DNA from: Acidobacteriota bacterium
GTDB lineage: Bacteria > Acidobacteriota > Vicinamibacteria > Vicinamibacterales > UBA8438
Direction: 5' to 3'
Length of the DNA: 64,000 bases
NCBI GenBank assembly: GCA_009838525.1
Contig: VXRJ01000036.1
Coordinates: 1-64,000 of the forward strand
Each line of letters opens with the position of its first letter. The stretch's first letter is position 1. The notes below the pieces were generated by a model that saw only the letters and a list, made by a program, of their open reading frames with translations, was not told where the DNA came from and did no database searches. This document shows, in pieces, positions 42,130 to 52,423 of the stretch. The translations under genes were made by a program, and so were the position numbers.

Positions 42130-44232
42130 ATGAAGGTCTACGGCGGATCGGACATCCGCAACGTCGCCGTGACGGGGCACAGCGGCTCCGGCAAGACGCA
42201 GCTCATCTCGGCGATGCTGTTCGATGCGAAGGCGGTCAACCGCCTCGGCACGGTCGACGAGGGCAATACGGTCACCGACTTCGACGAAGAGGAAGTGGCC
42301 CGCAAGCACACGCTCTCGTCCGCCACCGCGTTCGTCGAGTGGCACGGAACGAAAATCAACCTCATTGATACCCCTGGAATCGGCAACTTCCTGAGCGACA
42401 CGCGCGCTGCACTCCGCGTGGCGGACGCCGCCGTAGTCGTCGTGGACGCCGTGGCGGGCGTGGAAGTGCAGACCGAGAAGGTCTGGTCCATTGCCGCGGA
42501 GCTCGATCTCCCCTGCCTCGTGGTGCTCAACCTGCTCGACCGCGAACGCGCCAGCCTGGACCGGGCTCTCGAATCGCTCCACGAGTCGTTCGGTCGCGAG
42601 GTGGTGCCGGTGCAGTTGCCGGTCGGCTCGGAAAAGGACTTCCGCGGCGTCGTGGACCTGATCCGGATGCGCGCCTGCACCTTCACGCCGGAAGGCAACG
42701 GCGTCGCGTCGGAGGCGGACGTCCCGGCCGAAATGACCGACGCCGCGGAAAGCGCCCGCGAGGCGCTCATCGAGATGGTGGCCGAGGCGGACGAAGCGCT
42801 GATGGAGAAGTTCTTCGAGGAGGGAACGCTGGAGCAGGCCGATCTCGAGGCGGGCTTGCGCGACGCGGCCCGGACCCGCCGGATCTTCCCGCTGGTCTGC
42901 ACCTCCGCGCAGGCGAACATCGGTGTTCCGCTCCTCCTCGACGCGATCAAGGGCTACGCGCCACCGGCGAGCGAGCATCCCCTGCCGGCCGAGCCGGCGG
43001 AAGAGGGAGGCGACCCGGCCGACTACGACACGAGCGACGACGCTCCTCCCGCCCTGTTCGTCTGGAAGACGGTCGCGGACCGGCACGCGGGACGCATCAC
43101 GCTGTTCCGGGTGGCGGCCGGGACGATCAAGGCCGACTCCGCCATTCACAACGTCACGCAGGACGCATCCGAACGGCTCGGCGCGGTCGGCGTGCGCCAG
43201 GGCGCGACGCAGACCGGAGTGCCGGAACTCCGGGCCGGCGACCTCGGCGCGGTGGCCAAGCTGAAGTCGACGAAGACGAGCGACACGCTGGCCGTCAAGG
43301 GGAGCCCCGTGAGGTTCCGGCCGATCGCGTTTGCCGATCCGGTCCTTTCCTACGCCATCGAGCCGAAGAGCCGGGGCGACGAGGAGAAGATCAGCGGCGC
43401 CCTGCAGCGGCTGCACGAGGAGGATCCGACCATCCGCTTCACGCGCGACCCGCAAACGCGCCAGTTGCTGCTGGCCGGGCAGGGGCAGCTGCACATCGAG
43501 GTGACCGTCGCCAAGCTGAAGAGCCGTTTCGGCGTCGAGGTCAACGTCAAGCTGCCGCGGATCCCCTACCGGGAGACGATCACGGCGGCGACCGACGCCC
43601 ACGGCCGCCACAAGAAGCAGTCGGGGGGCCATGGCCAGTTCGGTGACTGCAAGATCAAGGTGGAGCCCCTGCCGCGCGGTGAGGACTTCGTGTTCGTCGA
43701 CGAGATCTTCGGCGGCTCGATCCCGCAGCAGTTCCGTCCGGCCGTCGAGAAGGGAATCCAGGAAGCTCGCGGAAGAGGCTACCTCGCCGGCTACCCGATG
43801 GTCGACTTCAAGGTGACCCTGACCGACGGGCAGTTCCACTCGGTCGACTCCAACGAGATGTCGTTCAAGATGGCGGGCCGCCTCGCCTTCCGCGATGCGA
43901 TGGAACGCGCGAGGCCGACGCTGCTCGAGCCGGTGATGAACGTCGAGGTCTACGCGCCGAACGACTTCGCCGGCGACCTGATGGGCGACCTGAACGGCCG
44001 GCGCGGCCGAATCGGCGGAATGGAAACCCGGGGCTCCTCAACCCTCATCAAGGCGCAGGTGCCGATGGCCGAGATGCTCACCTACGAGCAACAACTCACG
44101 TCCGCCACCGGCGGCCGAGGCAGCTACCACATGGAGTTCTCGCACTACGAAGAAGTGCCGGCCCATCTGCACGCCAAGATCGTCGCCGACGCGAAGGCGG
44201 CGGACGGCGACGACTCCGGAGCCGAAGACTAG
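42130..44232 (+). CDS. Elongation factor G-like protein with degenerate GTPase motifs
   Basis: 700 residues colinear with EF-G through domains I-V, but distinct from the fusA in this window. G1 is GHSGSGKT (16-23). G3 reads DTPGI (80-84), with isoleucine at the catalytic histidine position of EF-G. G4 is NLLD (134-137), without the lysine of NKxD. Domains II-V (RFRPIAFADPVLSYAIEPKS, GQGQLHIEV, GGHGQFGDCKI, MGDLNGRRGRIGGME) are well kept. This fits the broad EF-G-like/FusA2 group, whose role is unsettled (alternative translocase or ribosome-rescue/recycling factor). Hydrolysis may be slow or altered. SD AGGAGGA precedes the ATG by about 8 bases. Confidence 0.85.
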   Translation: MKVYGGSDIRNVAVTGHSGSGKTQLISAMLFDAKAVNRLGTVDEGNTVTDFDEEEVARKHTLSSATAFVEWHGTKINLIDTPGIGNFLSDTRAALRVADAAVVVVDAVAGVEVQTEKVWSIAAELDLPCLVVLNLLDRERASLDRALESLHESFGREVVPVQLPVGSEKDFRGVVDLIRMRACTFTPEGNGVASEADVPAEMTDAAESAREALIEMVAEADEALMEKFFEEGTLEQADLEAGLRDAARTRRIFPLVCTSAQANIGVPLLLDAIKGYAPPASEHPLPAEPAEEGGDPADYDTSDDAPPALFVWKTVADRHAGRITLFRVAAGTIKADSAIHNVTQDASERLGAVGVRQGATQTGVPELRAGDLGAVAKLKSTKTSDTLAVKGSPVRFRPIAFADPVLSYAIEPKSRGDEEKISGALQRLHEEDPTIRFTRDPQTRQLLLAGQGQLHIEVTVAKLKSRFGVEVNVKLPRIPYRETITAATDAHGRHKKQSGGHGQFGDCKIKVEPLPRGEDFVFVDEIFGGSIPQQFRPAVEKGIQEARGRGYLAGYPMVDFKVTLTDGQFHSVDSNEMSFKMAGRLAFRDAMERARPTLLEPVMNVEVYAPNDFAGDLMGDLNGRRGRIGGMETRGSSTLIKAQVPMAEMLTYEQQLTSATGGRGSYHMEFSHYEEVPAHLHAKIVADAKAADGDDSGAED

Positions 44233-44244
44233 AACCAGGAGCTT

Positions 44245-44264
44245 GCGCGCCGGGCACGGCGCGC
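44245..44264. terminator. Hairpin between convergent EF-G-like and rplQ genes
   Basis: GCGCGCCG (44245-44252), loop GGCA, CGGCGCGC (44257-44264), a perfect 8-bp stem ending at the rplQ stop codon and 12 bases after the EF-G-like stop. No T-tract. It resembles the 27499-27516 hairpin, which has the same loop. Confidence 0.55.
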
Positions 44265-44836
44265 TAGATCTTCTTGCGGGTCCGCTTGGTGTGGGTCTTG
44301 GCCCCGCCGTCGGCTGCGCCCGGCCCGGCCCCTCCCGCTTCCGGGCCACGGAAACGGCGCGCGACGCGACGCAGGCGCCCGCCGCCCTCCTCGGACGACG
44401 CGGCTTCCTTCTTCTGATCGTCTGCCTTCGGCTCGTCCTGCTCCGGGTCGTACTCGCTCCCAATCAACTCGATCTGCGCCAGTTCGGCATCGTCTCCCAC
44501 GCGGCGGCCGACACGCATCACGCGCGTGTAGCCGCCGGGGCGCTCGGCGAAGCGGGGCGCGAGCGTCTCGAACAGCTTGCCCGCCACCGCCAGGTCCGCG
44601 ACATCGCGCCGGACCAGGCGCCGGGCATGAACCGCGCGGGGCGTGTCCGCACCGTCGGCCAGCCCCCGCTTCGCCACCGTGATCAACCGCTCGACGAAGG
44701 GCCGCAACTCCTTTGCCTTGGCCACCGTCGTGGTGATCCGCTCGTGGCGCAGCAGCGCCGTCGCCTGGTTGCGAAGCAGCGCAATCCGGTGCTCCGTCAC
44801 CCGGCCCAGTTTCCGGTGTGCGACGCGATGACGCAT
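44264..44836 (-). CDS. rplQ: 50S ribosomal protein L17
   Basis: 190 residues. The L17 core ([68 protein letters not shown]) spans about 1-125. The remaining ~65 residues are an acidic then strongly basic Gly/Lys/Arg-rich tail (ending HTKRTRKKI) that is absent from E. coli L17. Last gene of the ribosomal block; the start lies 38 bases after the rpoA stop. Confidence 0.95.
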   Translation of the reverse strand: MRHRVAHRKLGRVTEHRIALLRNQATALLRHERITTTVAKAKELRPFVERLITVAKRGLADGADTPRAVHARRLVRRDVADLAVAGKLFETLAPRFAERPGGYTRVMRVGRRVGDDAELAQIELIGSEYDPEQDEPKADDQKKEAASSEEGGGRLRRVARRFRGPEAGGAGPGAADGGAKTHTKRTRKKI

Positions 44837-44874
44837 GGTCTGCTGGCTCCTGCTCCTGTCGTTCCGAACGCCGC

Positions 44875-45858
44875 CTACGCCGAAGCGGCCGCAGCCGGCT
44901 CGTCGAGTGTCATCCCGAGCTCGAGGCCCATGGTGGCCAGAATGTCGACGATCTCCGAGAGCGACTTCTGGCCGAAGTTCTTGGTCGCCAGCAGCTCCGC
45001 CTCCGTCTTGACGACCAGTTGGCGAACTGTCTGGATGTTGGCGTTCCGGAGGCAATTGTATGACCGCGCGGACAGTTCCAGCTCCTCGACGCTCTTGCCC
45101 AGATGCTCGTTCTCGGCCGGCGCCGGGTTTCCGGCTGCCTCCGCCGCCTCTTCGTCGCCCACGGCGGGCTGGTTGTCCTGGTCGATGAAGATGTCGAGGT
45201 GGTCCTTTACGAGGGTTGCGCCGAACGACACGGCGTCGCGGGCGCTGACCGTGCCATCCGTCCAGACCTTGAGGGTCAGCTTGTCGTAGTCCGTCGTCTG
45301 TCCGAGACGCGCCGCCTCCACCACGTAGTTGACCTTCTTGATCGGCGAGTGCACCGAATCGACGGGAATCCAGCCGATTCCGAGGTCTTCGTCCAGATTC
45401 CGCTCCGCGGAGACATAGCCCCGGCCCCGCTTGATGCGCAACTCCATGTTGAGCGAACCGCCACGCTCCACCGTGGCTATGTGGATCTCCTTGTCGAGGA
45501 CCTCCACGTCCTGATCGGTCCGGATATCACCCGCCGTCAGCTTGCCGGGACCGGTAGCGCTCAGGGTCACCGTCTTCACGCTCTCCGAGTGCAGCTTGAT
45601 CGGTACCTGCTTCAGGTTGAGGATGATGTCGGTCGCATCCTCCACCACTCCCCTGATCGGCGAAAACTCGTGGAGCACACCGTCGATCTTCACCGCGGTC
45701 ACCGCGGCGCCCTCGATCGACGAGAGCAGCACGCGCCGGAGGGCGTTGCCGATGGTGGTCCCGAACCCACGCTCGAACGGCTGGGCATGAAACTCCCCGT
45801 ACTGCCCGGTGTCTTCGTCGCACGCCAGAGCCTTGGGCCTCTGAAAATCCTTCCACAT
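44875..45858 (-). CDS. rpoA: DNA-directed RNA polymerase subunit alpha
   Basis: 327-residue subunit that nucleates polymerase assembly. The N-terminal dimerisation domain has [38 protein letters not shown]; the C-terminal domain (about 245-315; [31 protein letters not shown]) binds UP elements and activators. Standard length and placement between rpsD and rplQ. Confidence 0.97.
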   Translation of the reverse strand: MWKDFQRPKALACDEDTGQYGEFHAQPFERGFGTTIGNALRRVLLSSIEGAAVTAVKIDGVLHEFSPIRGVVEDATDIILNLKQVPIKLHSESVKTVTLSATGPGKLTAGDIRTDQDVEVLDKEIHIATVERGGSLNMELRIKRGRGYVSAERNLDEDLGIGWIPVDSVHSPIKKVNYVVEAARLGQTTDYDKLTLKVWTDGTVSARDAVSFGATLVKDHLDIFIDQDNQPAVGDEEAAEAAGNPAPAENEHLGKSVEELELSARSYNCLRNANIQTVRQLVVKTEAELLATKNFGQKSLSEIVDILATMGLELGMTLDEPAAAASA

Positions 45859-45889
45859 TGGGGTGCAGTCCTTTCAGGCGTGACGCCCG

Positions 45890-46519
45890 TTACTTCGAGT
45901 ACAGCTCAACGATCAACTGCTCCTGAACCGGCAGGTTCAGTTGCTCACGCGTCGGAACCGCCGCGAGGCGCCCCGACGTGCCATCGGCGTCCAGCTCGAG
46001 CCATTCCGGAATGCCGCGGCCCTTCACTTCTTCCTGCGCATAGGCGATCGCCACGTTCTTGCCGCTCGACGGCTTGATCCGCACCGTGTCGCCCACGCGC
46101 AGGCCGTACGACGGAATGTCCGCCCGGCGGTCGTTCACCAGGAAGTGCCCGTGCCGGACCAACTGGCGCGCCTGCGGACGCGAAACCGCGAATCCGAGCC
46201 GGTACACGACGTTGTCGAGACGGCTCTCGAGCAGTTGCAGCAGCGTTTCGCCGGTGATGCCCCGCCGGCGGTCCGCTTCATGGAAGTAGCGCCGGAACTG
46301 CCGTTCGAGCACGCCGTATATCCGCTTGACGCGCTGCTTCTCCCGAAGCTGCAGCCCGTAGCCCTGCAGCTTCGCCTTCCGTCCCTTGCCATGGTGGCCG
46401 GGCGGAACGTTGCGCCGCTCGATGGCGCACTTCTGCTGGTAGCAGCGCTCCCCTTTCAGGAACAGCTTCATTCCTTCGCGCCGGCACAACCGGCAGACGG
46501 AACCGACATAGCGTGCCAT
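45890..46519 (-). CDS. rpsD: 30S ribosomal protein S4
   Basis: 209-residue primary 16S rRNA-binding protein. It is the zinc-binding (C+) form: C9, C12, C26 and C31 match the Thermus S4 zinc ligands. The S4 RNA-binding domain ([31 protein letters not shown]) spans about 98-160. In other bacteria S4 is the repressor of the alpha operon; I see no obvious leader structure here. Confidence 0.97.
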   Translation of the reverse strand: MARYVGSVCRLCRREGMKLFLKGERCYQQKCAIERRNVPPGHHGKGRKAKLQGYGLQLREKQRVKRIYGVLERQFRRYFHEADRRRGITGETLLQLLESRLDNVVYRLGFAVSRPQARQLVRHGHFLVNDRRADIPSYGLRVGDTVRIKPSSGKNVAIAYAQEEVKGRGIPEWLELDADGTSGRLAAVPTREQLNLPVQEQLIVELYSK

Positions 46520-46551
46520 GTGTTCCGGACCTCCTTAGTTCCCTCGTCGAT

Positions 46552-46989
46552 TCACACGCGCCGCCGCTTCGGCGGACGGCACCCGTTGTGCGGGATCGGG
46601 GTAACGTCGCGGATCGACTTCACCTCGAGTCCCGCCGCCTGCTGGAGCGCCCGAATGGCGGACTCGCGTCCCGCCCCGGGGCCCTTCACCAGCACGTCCA
46701 CCGTCCGTACTCCGAACGCCTTCGCCGAATGCCCCGCGGTTGTCGCGGCCTGGGTCGCGGCGAACGGCGTCCCCTTCCGCGACCCCTTGAACCCGATGCC
46801 ACCGGCGCTCGACCACGACAACGTTGCCCCGTCGGCGTCGGTGATCGTGATGATCGTGTTGTTGAAGGAGGCCTGGATATGCGCCACCGCATGCGGCACA
46901 ACCCGCTTCTCGCCCCGCTTCTTGAAAACCTTCTTCCGCTTCTTTGGACGTCCGGCCTTCTGTGAACCGGAACTGTCGGATTTGGCCAT
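46552..46989 (-). CDS. rpsK: 30S ribosomal protein S11
   Basis: 145 residues. The core [43 protein letters not shown] is typical, as is the C-terminal [21 protein letters not shown]. The N-terminal ~20 residues ([19 protein letters not shown]) are a basic extension longer than in E. coli. Starts 3 bases after the rpsM stop. Confidence 0.97.
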   Translation of the reverse strand: MAKSDSSGSQKAGRPKKRKKVFKKRGEKRVVPHAVAHIQASFNNTIITITDADGATLSWSSAGGIGFKGSRKGTPFAATQAATTAGHSAKAFGVRTVDVLVKGPGAGRESAIRALQQAAGLEVKSIRDVTPIPHNGCRPPKRRRV

Positions 46990-46992
46990 CGT

Positions 46993-47367
46993 CTACGTCT
47001 TCTTCTTCTTGGCGACCGCGCCGCGCTTCGGGCCCTTTCGGGTCCGTGCGTTCGTGTTAGTCCGCTGGCCGCGCACCGGCAGGTTGCGCCGGTGGCGCAG
47101 TCCACGGTAGCAGCCAATCTCCAGCAGGCGCTTGATGTTCAGCGAGACCTCCTTCCGGAGGTCGCCTTCCACGCGACCTGCGCCCTCCATCGCGCGGGTG
47201 ATTCTCCGCACGTCGTCCTCGGTCAGGTCCTTCACCCGAACATCGGGGCTGACGCTCGCCACCGAGAGAATATCGGTCGAGCGTTTCGGTCCGATTCCGT
47301 AGATGTAGGTGAGCCCCACCTCAATCCGCTTCGACTGCGGCAGGTCGACTCCGACAATTCGTGCCAT
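46993..47367 (-). CDS. rpsM: 30S ribosomal protein S13
   Basis: 124-residue head protein contacting the P-site tRNA and the 50S subunit. [26 protein letters not shown] at the N-terminus, the H2TH-like middle, and [30 protein letters not shown] at the basic C-terminus are all standard. Confidence 0.97.
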   Translation of the reverse strand: MARIVGVDLPQSKRIEVGLTYIYGIGPKRSTDILSVASVSPDVRVKDLTEDDVRRITRAMEGAGRVEGDLRKEVSLNIKRLLEIGCYRGLRHRRNLPVRGQRTNTNARTRKGPKRGAVAKKKKT

Positions 47368-47388
47368 AGACCCTCTCCTCCGCCTCGC

Positions 47389-47502
47389 CTAGCCCTGCCG
47401 CTGCTTGTGCTTCGGGTTGGTGCAGATGACCCGTACCACGCCGCGGCGGCGGATGATCTTGCACTTGCTGCACATGCGCCGAACCGATGCTCTCACCTTC
47501 AT
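47389..47502 (-). CDS. rpmJ: 50S ribosomal protein L36
   Basis: 37-residue zinc-binding protein: [20 protein letters not shown], then a C-terminal [11 protein letters not shown]. Zinc ligands C11, C14, C27 and H32 are all present, so this is the C+ form. It lies directly between map and rpsM, where infA is usually found beside it; no infA is present. Confidence 0.96.
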   Translation of the reverse strand: MKVRASVRRMCSKCKIIRRRGVVRVICTNPKHKQRQG

Positions 47503-47523
47503 CGGATCTCCTCGTTTCCCCAA

Positions 47524-48342
47524 TCAGACACCGTCGACGGCGGGGCTTGCCGCGCCGGCCACGCTGTCCGCCTTCCCGGCCGCGCTGGATGCCGCCAGCG
47601 GGCGGCTCAGCACCATCGGTCCCTCGTCCGTGATCGCCACGGTGTGCTCGAAGTGGGCCGCCGTGCTGCCGTCCCGGGTGACCGCGGTCCAGCCGTCGTT
47701 CAGCACCCGCACGTCGGGATTGCCCATCGCCACCATCGGCTCGATGGCCAGCACCATGCCGACGGCGAGCCGCGGGCCTCGGCCCGGCCTTCCGTAGTTC
47801 GGCACCTGCGGCTCCTCGTGCAGGCTTCGGCCGATGCCATGCCCCACGAACTCCCGTACGACCGAGTAACCGTGCGATTCGACATGCTGCTGCACCGCAT
47901 GGCCCAGATCCGACACCCGGCCGCCCGGCCGCGCGTGATCGATGGCCTGGTGCAGCGATTCCTCGGTCACCCGCAACAGGTTGCCAATCGAGCCGTCGAT
48001 GGCGCCGACCGGGACGGTGACCGCCGCGTCGCCGTAGTAGTCCTCGAGCACGACTCCGAGATCGATCGACACCACGTCACCGTCGCGGAGCTGCCGGCCC
48101 GACGGGATGCCGTGGACAACCTCGTCGTTGATCGACGTGCATAGCGTCGCCGGATACCCGTGATAGCCCTTGAAGGCGGGTACCGCCCCGGCCGCGTGCA
48201 CGCGTTCCTCCGCGATCTCATCCAGTTCCCGCGTCGTAACGCCATCGGCGACGATGGTCCGCAGCTCGCCCAGGATGTCGGCCACGAGCGCGTTCGCCAG
48301 CCGCATGCGCTGCACCTCCGCGGGCGTCTTGCAGGCAATCAT
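47524..48342 (-). CDS. map: Methionine aminopeptidase, type I
   Basis: 272-residue metalloenzyme that removes N-terminal Met from new proteins. Metal ligands lie in SIDLGVVLEDYYGDAAVTVPVG (two Asp), GHGIGRSLHEEP (His), AIEPMVAMG (Glu) and the final FEHTVAITDEGP (Glu). Start at 48342 gives the family N-terminus MIACKTPAEVQRMRLAN. A ~25-residue Ala-rich tail follows the catalytic domain. 13 bases after adk. Confidence 0.95.
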   Translation of the reverse strand: MIACKTPAEVQRMRLANALVADILGELRTIVADGVTTRELDEIAEERVHAAGAVPAFKGYHGYPATLCTSINDEVVHGIPSGRQLRDGDVVSIDLGVVLEDYYGDAAVTVPVGAIDGSIGNLLRVTEESLHQAIDHARPGGRVSDLGHAVQQHVESHGYSVVREFVGHGIGRSLHEEPQVPNYGRPGRGPRLAVGMVLAIEPMVAMGNPDVRVLNDGWTAVTRDGSTAAHFEHTVAITDEGPMVLSRPLAASSAAGKADSVAGAASPAVDGV

Positions 48343-48355
48343 CGCGTTGTCGTCC

Positions 48356-49033
48356 CTAGGCGCTCCGCCGCACCGGCGAGAGCGCCTCCACCGCGTCGGC
48401 GGTCGCTGCCGCCACATTGTCGGGGGGCTGCGTTCCATCCACGGCGCGGAACGTCGTCCGGCCGCCGTAATAGTCCAACAGCGGCTGCGTGCTCCGGCGG
48501 TACACCTGGAGCCGCTCGCGCACGACCGGCTCCCGGTCGTCGTTGCGCTGGTGGAGCACGCCGCCGCACTCCTCGCAGACGACCGGAGGATCGCCTTCCG
48601 CCGCGCCTACGATCAGCCCGCAACTGGTGCACAGCCGCCGCTTCGACAACCGCCGGATCAGTTCCGGATCCGGCACTGCCAGGTCAATCACCACCAGCGG
48701 GTCGCGGCCATCCAGCAACCCGTCAAGCGCCTCGGCCTGCGGCAGGGTTCGCGGAAAGCCGTCGAGGACGAAGCCGCGCGCCGCGTCCGGCCGGGCGATC
48801 CGTTCCTGGACGATGCCAATCATGATCTCGTCATTCACCAGCCGGCCGCCGTCGATGACCGCCTGCGCCCTCCGGCCCAGCTCCGTGCCGGCCCGCACCG
48901 CTTCGCGCAGCATGTTGCCGGTCGAGATATGGGGAATCCCCCACGCGGCGGCGAGACGGATCGCCTGCGTTCCCTTGCCGGCGCCGGGCGGCCCCAGCAG
49001 CACCAGGTTGAGCTGCGCTGCAAGATTGTCCAT
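48356..49033 (-). CDS. adk: Adenylate kinase
   Basis: 225-residue enzyme interconverting 2 ADP with ATP and AMP. P-loop [10 protein letters not shown] (14-23), AMP-site [12 protein letters not shown] and FVLDGFPRT, and a long LID domain carrying zinc-type cysteines (CTSCG ... CEECGG). Sits in the secY-adk-map order; starts 12 bases after secY. Confidence 0.96.
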   Translation of the reverse strand: MDNLAAQLNLVLLGPPGAGKGTQAIRLAAAWGIPHISTGNMLREAVRAGTELGRRAQAVIDGGRLVNDEIMIGIVQERIARPDAARGFVLDGFPRTLPQAEALDGLLDGRDPLVVIDLAVPDPELIRRLSKRRLCTSCGLIVGAAEGDPPVVCEECGGVLHQRNDDREPVVRERLQVYRRSTQPLLDYYGGRTTFRAVDGTQPPDNVAAATADAVEALSPVRRSA

Positions 49034-49045
49034 CGGCCCATCCCG

Positions 49046-50434
49046 TCAGGCGCGACGTCCCCGTATCCGCGTCTTCTTCATGAAGCCGTCGTAGTGCCGC
49101 ATGATCAACTGCGACTCCACCTGCTGCACCGTGTCCATGGAAACGCCGACGATGATGAGCAGCGACGTGCCGCCGAAATAGAACGTCACGCCCAGCCCGT
49201 TCGTGATGAAGCCGGGCAGCATCACGTCGAGCTGATCCCCGATGAACGGAACGGCGTCCGCCCGGAAGCCGGTGATCATCAGGTCCGGCATTACGGCCAC
49301 CAGGGCCAGGTAGATCGAGCCGACGAACGTGATCCGGGTCAGGATGGTGTCGATGTACTCGGCGGTGCGCTTCCCGGGGCGGATGCCCGGGATGAACCCG
49401 CCATGCTTCCGCATGTTCTCCGCCACATCGTCCGGATTGAAGATGATCGCCGTGTAGAAGTAGGCGAAGAAGATGATGCCGGCGACGAACAGCAGATAGT
49501 ACCCCGGCATCCCGTTCATCAATTGATCGGTTATCTGCTGGAGCCAGCCGCCGACCGGAAACGCGGTGGCCGCGGTCGCCGGGAACGCCAGGATCGACGA
49601 GGCGAAGATCACCGGGATGACTCCGCCCGTGTTGACCTTCAGCGGGATGTGGGTGCTGGTTCCCCCGTACATGCGGCGGCCCACGACCCGTCTGGCGTAC
49701 TGCACCGTCACGCGCCGGTGCCCCCGCTCGATGAAGACCACGGCGCCGATCACCACCACCATCACGATGACCAGCGTGATGAGCGTGAACAGCCCGATCG
49801 CTCCGCTGCGCATCTGTTCGAGCGTCGTCAGCACCGCGGTGGGGAGACCGACGACGATCCCGGCGAAGATGATGAGCGACATGCCGTTGCCGATTCCGCG
49901 CTCGGTGATCTGCTCGCCCAGCCACATGATGAAGGCGGTGCCGGTGGTCAGCGTCAACACCGTCATCAGGCGGAAGGACCAGCCCGGCTCGTAGACCAGC
50001 GGCAGTCCGCCGGCGATATTGGTCTGGCGCTCCAGGAAAATGGCGATTGCCATCGACTGGATGACGCAGAGCACGATGGTGCCGTACCGCGTGTACTGGG
50101 TGATCTTGCGCCGGCCCAGCTCGCCTTCCTTCGACAGGCGCTCGAGATAGGGCCAGACCACGGTGAGCAACTGCAGGATGATCGAGGCGCTGATGTACGG
50201 CATGATGCCGAGCGCGAAGATCGTCGCCTGCGCGAGGTTGCCTCCCGAGAACATGTTGTAGAGGCCGAACATGGTGTTGCCCGCCTGTTCGACCAGGATC
50301 TGAAGCGCCTCGGTGTTGACGCCGGGCGTCGGAATGACGCTGCCGACGCGATACACGGCGAGAACGCCCAGCGTGAAGAGCACACGCTTGCGCAGGTCCG
50401 GAATCGCGAAGACGTTCTTCAGGCTGTCGATCAT
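49046..50434 (-). CDS. secY: Preprotein translocase subunit SecY
   Basis: 462-residue channel of the Sec translocon with ten membrane helices. Family signatures [18 protein letters not shown] (helix 1 region), [31 protein letters not shown] and [29 protein letters not shown] are intact. The ATG overlaps the rplO stop by 4 bases. Confidence 0.97.
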   Translation of the reverse strand: MIDSLKNVFAIPDLRKRVLFTLGVLAVYRVGSVIPTPGVNTEALQILVEQAGNTMFGLYNMFSGGNLAQATIFALGIMPYISASIILQLLTVVWPYLERLSKEGELGRRKITQYTRYGTIVLCVIQSMAIAIFLERQTNIAGGLPLVYEPGWSFRLMTVLTLTTGTAFIMWLGEQITERGIGNGMSLIIFAGIVVGLPTAVLTTLEQMRSGAIGLFTLITLVIVMVVVIGAVVFIERGHRRVTVQYARRVVGRRMYGGTSTHIPLKVNTGGVIPVIFASSILAFPATAATAFPVGGWLQQITDQLMNGMPGYYLLFVAGIIFFAYFYTAIIFNPDDVAENMRKHGGFIPGIRPGKRTAEYIDTILTRITFVGSIYLALVAVMPDLMITGFRADAVPFIGDQLDVMLPGFITNGLGVTFYFGGTSLLIIVGVSMDTVQQVESQLIMRHYDGFMKKTRIRGRRA

Positions 50435-50934
50435 TCCGCGACCTTCTGCTTCGTCTTCATCCGGGGCGCGTCCGGCGCCAGCTCCGTTCGCCCGCCGGCG
50501 GCGGCGATCGCCGCGCTCGCCTTGGCGCTGAAACGGTGCGCGGTCACGGTGAGCGCCTTGGTCAGCTCTCCGCGCGCCAGCACCTTGACGAACGCCCGCT
50601 TGCCGACAAGACCCGCCGCGCGCAGGGCGTCAGGCGTCACTTCCGCGCCCGCTTCAAACCGCGCTTCCAGCGTGTCCAGATTCACCACGTCGTAGGCGAT
50701 GCGGAACGGGTTGTGGAAGCCCCGCTTCGGCAGGCGCCGATGGATCGGCATCTGCCCGCCCTCGAAGCCGCGCTTGCGCGAGTAGCCCGACCGCGACTGC
50801 TGGCCCTTGTGTCCCCGGCCGGCCGTCACGCCGGTGCCGGAGCCCTCTCCCCGGCCGACGCGCTTCCTGCTCCGCTTCGCGCCGGCGGGCGGCCGCAGGT
50901 TGCTCAGATTGTTCGATCGGTCGGACGTCGCCAT
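50431..50934 (-). CDS. rplO: 50S ribosomal protein L15
   Basis: 167 residues: [37 protein letters not shown] at the N-terminus, then [15 protein letters not shown], and a C-terminal globular part with [21 protein letters not shown] short extra C-terminal tail ([14 protein letters not shown]) is present. Overlaps secY; starts 4 bases after rpmD. Confidence 0.96.
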   Translation of the reverse strand: MATSDRSNNLSNLRPPAGAKRSRKRVGRGEGSGTGVTAGRGHKGQQSRSGYSRKRGFEGGQMPIHRRLPKRGFHNPFRIAYDVVNLDTLEARFEAGAEVTPDALRAAGLVGKRAFVKVLARGELTKALTVTAHRFSAKASAAIAAAGGRTELAPDAPRMKTKQKVAE

Positions 50935-50938
50935 GGTT

Positions 50939-51157
50939 CTACCGTTCCGTTGTCTCCGTCGTCGTCACGAGGTGCCGCACGGCGCGGATCATCCCCCGCA
51001 CCGACGGATTGTCCACCACGTCCACCGAGTGTCCGATCCGGCGGAGACCCAGACCGCGGACGATCTTCTCGTGGCGCTCCTCGTATCCGATCCAGCTCTT
51101 GACGAGCGTCACCCGCACGCGCGGCGCCGTCTCGTTCCGCTTTGCCGACGGCCTCAT
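50939..51157 (-). CDS. rpmD: 50S ribosomal protein L30
   Basis: 72 residues with the L30 fold pattern [32 protein letters not shown] and [15 protein letters not shown]. The N-terminal 12 residues are a short charged extension. Start codon overlaps the rpsE stop by 4 bases. Confidence 0.95.
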   Translation of the reverse strand: MRPSAKRNETAPRVRVTLVKSWIGYEERHEKIVRGLGLRRIGHSVDVVDNPSVRGMIRAVRHLVTTTETTER

Positions 51158-52008
51158 CCCTCGGTGCCCTTCCCGGCTTCCGCCGGCGAATCGGCCTCGG
51201 CTTCCGCCTTGGATTCCGGCTCGGACGCAGCCGCGTCCGCGGGTTCCCCGTCGGACTCCGCAACGGCTTCGGGCGCCGGGGCTTCCGCCGGCTCCGCAGC
51301 CGCTTCGGCTTGTGCAGCAGCTTCGGGCGCCGGAGCGTCCGCTGGCTCCGCAGCCGCCGGTTCAGGCGGGGCCGGTGCCGCCGCCGGTTCAGGTTCGGGC
51401 TCGGCCGGCGTCTCGGCCGCCGCCGTGGCCGCGGCCACGGCCGCATCCGCCGCCGCCTCCACGTCCACCACAGCCCGGTGCGTGACGCGTGTCGCCTCCG
51501 CCTCCAGTTGCTCGAGCGACCGCCCGCGCAGGCGCGCCACCTTCACGGGGTCCTTCAGGCCCGCCAGTCCCGCGAATGTCGCCCGGACCACGTTCTGCGG
51601 GTTGTCCGACCCGAGAGACTTCGTGAGGATGTCGTGCACGCCGGCCAGCTCCACCACAGCGCGGACCGCGCCGCCGGCAATGATGCCGGTTCCTTCCGGG
51701 GCCGGCTTCAACAGGACGCGCCCGGCGCCGAAGCGGCCCAGAATCGGGTGAGGAATCGATGTCGCCTGCAGCGGAACCCGGATCAATGCCTTCTTCGCCG
51801 CCTCGATCCCCTTCTTGATCGCCGACGGAACCTCCTTCGCCTTGCCGACCGCGTAGCCGCAGTGCCCGGCGCCGTCTCCCACCACCACGAGGGCGCTGAA
51901 GCTGAGGTTCTTTCCCCCCTTCACCACCTTCGTGACGCGGTTGATGGAGACGACCGAGTCCTTCAGGTCGAGCGTGGTCGGATCGATCTTGACGTGTTCG
52001 TCGCCCAT
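51154..52008 (-). CDS. rpsE: 30S ribosomal protein S5 with long acidic C-terminal extension
   Basis: 284 residues, against about 165 in E. coli. The double-stranded-RNA-binding N-terminal domain ([28 protein letters not shown]) and C-terminal domain ([32 protein letters not shown]) are normal. From about residue 178 the protein is Ala/Pro/Glu-rich with near-repeats ([17 protein letters not shown]), encoded by a 37-base repeat present at 51267-51303 and 51321-51357. S5 lies at the mRNA entry site, so a long disordered acidic tail there is notable. Confidence 0.95.
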   Translation of the reverse strand: MGDEHVKIDPTTLDLKDSVVSINRVTKVVKGGKNLSFSALVVVGDGAGHCGYAVGKAKEVPSAIKKGIEAAKKALIRVPLQATSIPHPILGRFGAGRVLLKPAPEGTGIIAGGAVRAVVELAGVHDILTKSLGSDNPQNVVRATFAGLAGLKDPVKVARLRGRSLEQLEAEATRVTHRAVVDVEAAADAAVAAATAAAETPAEPEPEPAAAPAPPEPAAAEPADAPAPEAAAQAEAAAEPAEAPAPEAVAESDGEPADAAASEPESKAEAEADSPAEAGKGTEG

Positions 52009-52015
52009 GGGTCTC

Positions 52016-52390
52016 CTAAAACTCCAGCCCGCCCTTGCGGGCTGCGTCGGCCACCGCCCGAACGCGGCCGTGGTACAGGAATCCGCCGCGGTCGAACACC
52101 ACGCGGGTCACCCCCTCCTTGCGCGCCCGCTCCGCGATCGCCGTTCCGACGATGTCCGCTCCCGCCTTGTTGCCGCCGCGAGCGCCGTTCGTGAACTGCT
52201 TCCGGATCCCCGGTTCGGTGCTCGAGGCCGCGGCAAGCGTCCGGCCCGACAGATCGTCGATGACCTGCGCGGAGATGTGCGCCAGGCTGCGGTTCACGGC
52301 GAGACGGGGCCGCTCGGGGGTCCCGTTGATTCGCTGACGCTGGCGCAACCGCAGCCGGGTCCGCCGATCTTTTCTCGTCTTGACTCGCAT
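52016..52390 (-). CDS. rplR: 50S ribosomal protein L18
   Basis: 124-residue 5S-rRNA-binding protein: [37 protein letters not shown] and the ending [28 protein letters not shown]. The ATG at 52390 matches the family start; an in-frame upstream start overlaps the gene spacer. Confidence 0.96.
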   Translation of the reverse strand: MRVKTRKDRRTRLRLRQRQRINGTPERPRLAVNRSLAHISAQVIDDLSGRTLAAASSTEPGIRKQFTNGARGGNKAGADIVGTAIAERARKEGVTRVVFDRGGFLYHGRVRAVADAARKGGLEF

Positions 52391-52423
52391 CGCGTGTCGC
52401 TCTTGTACAGCTCCCGACGCCAC

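Noticed and set aside
48170-50695. 841-codon plus-strand open frame antisense to adk, secY and rplO
   Set aside because: Codon-position shadow of highly conserved genes; no start signal or protein motif.
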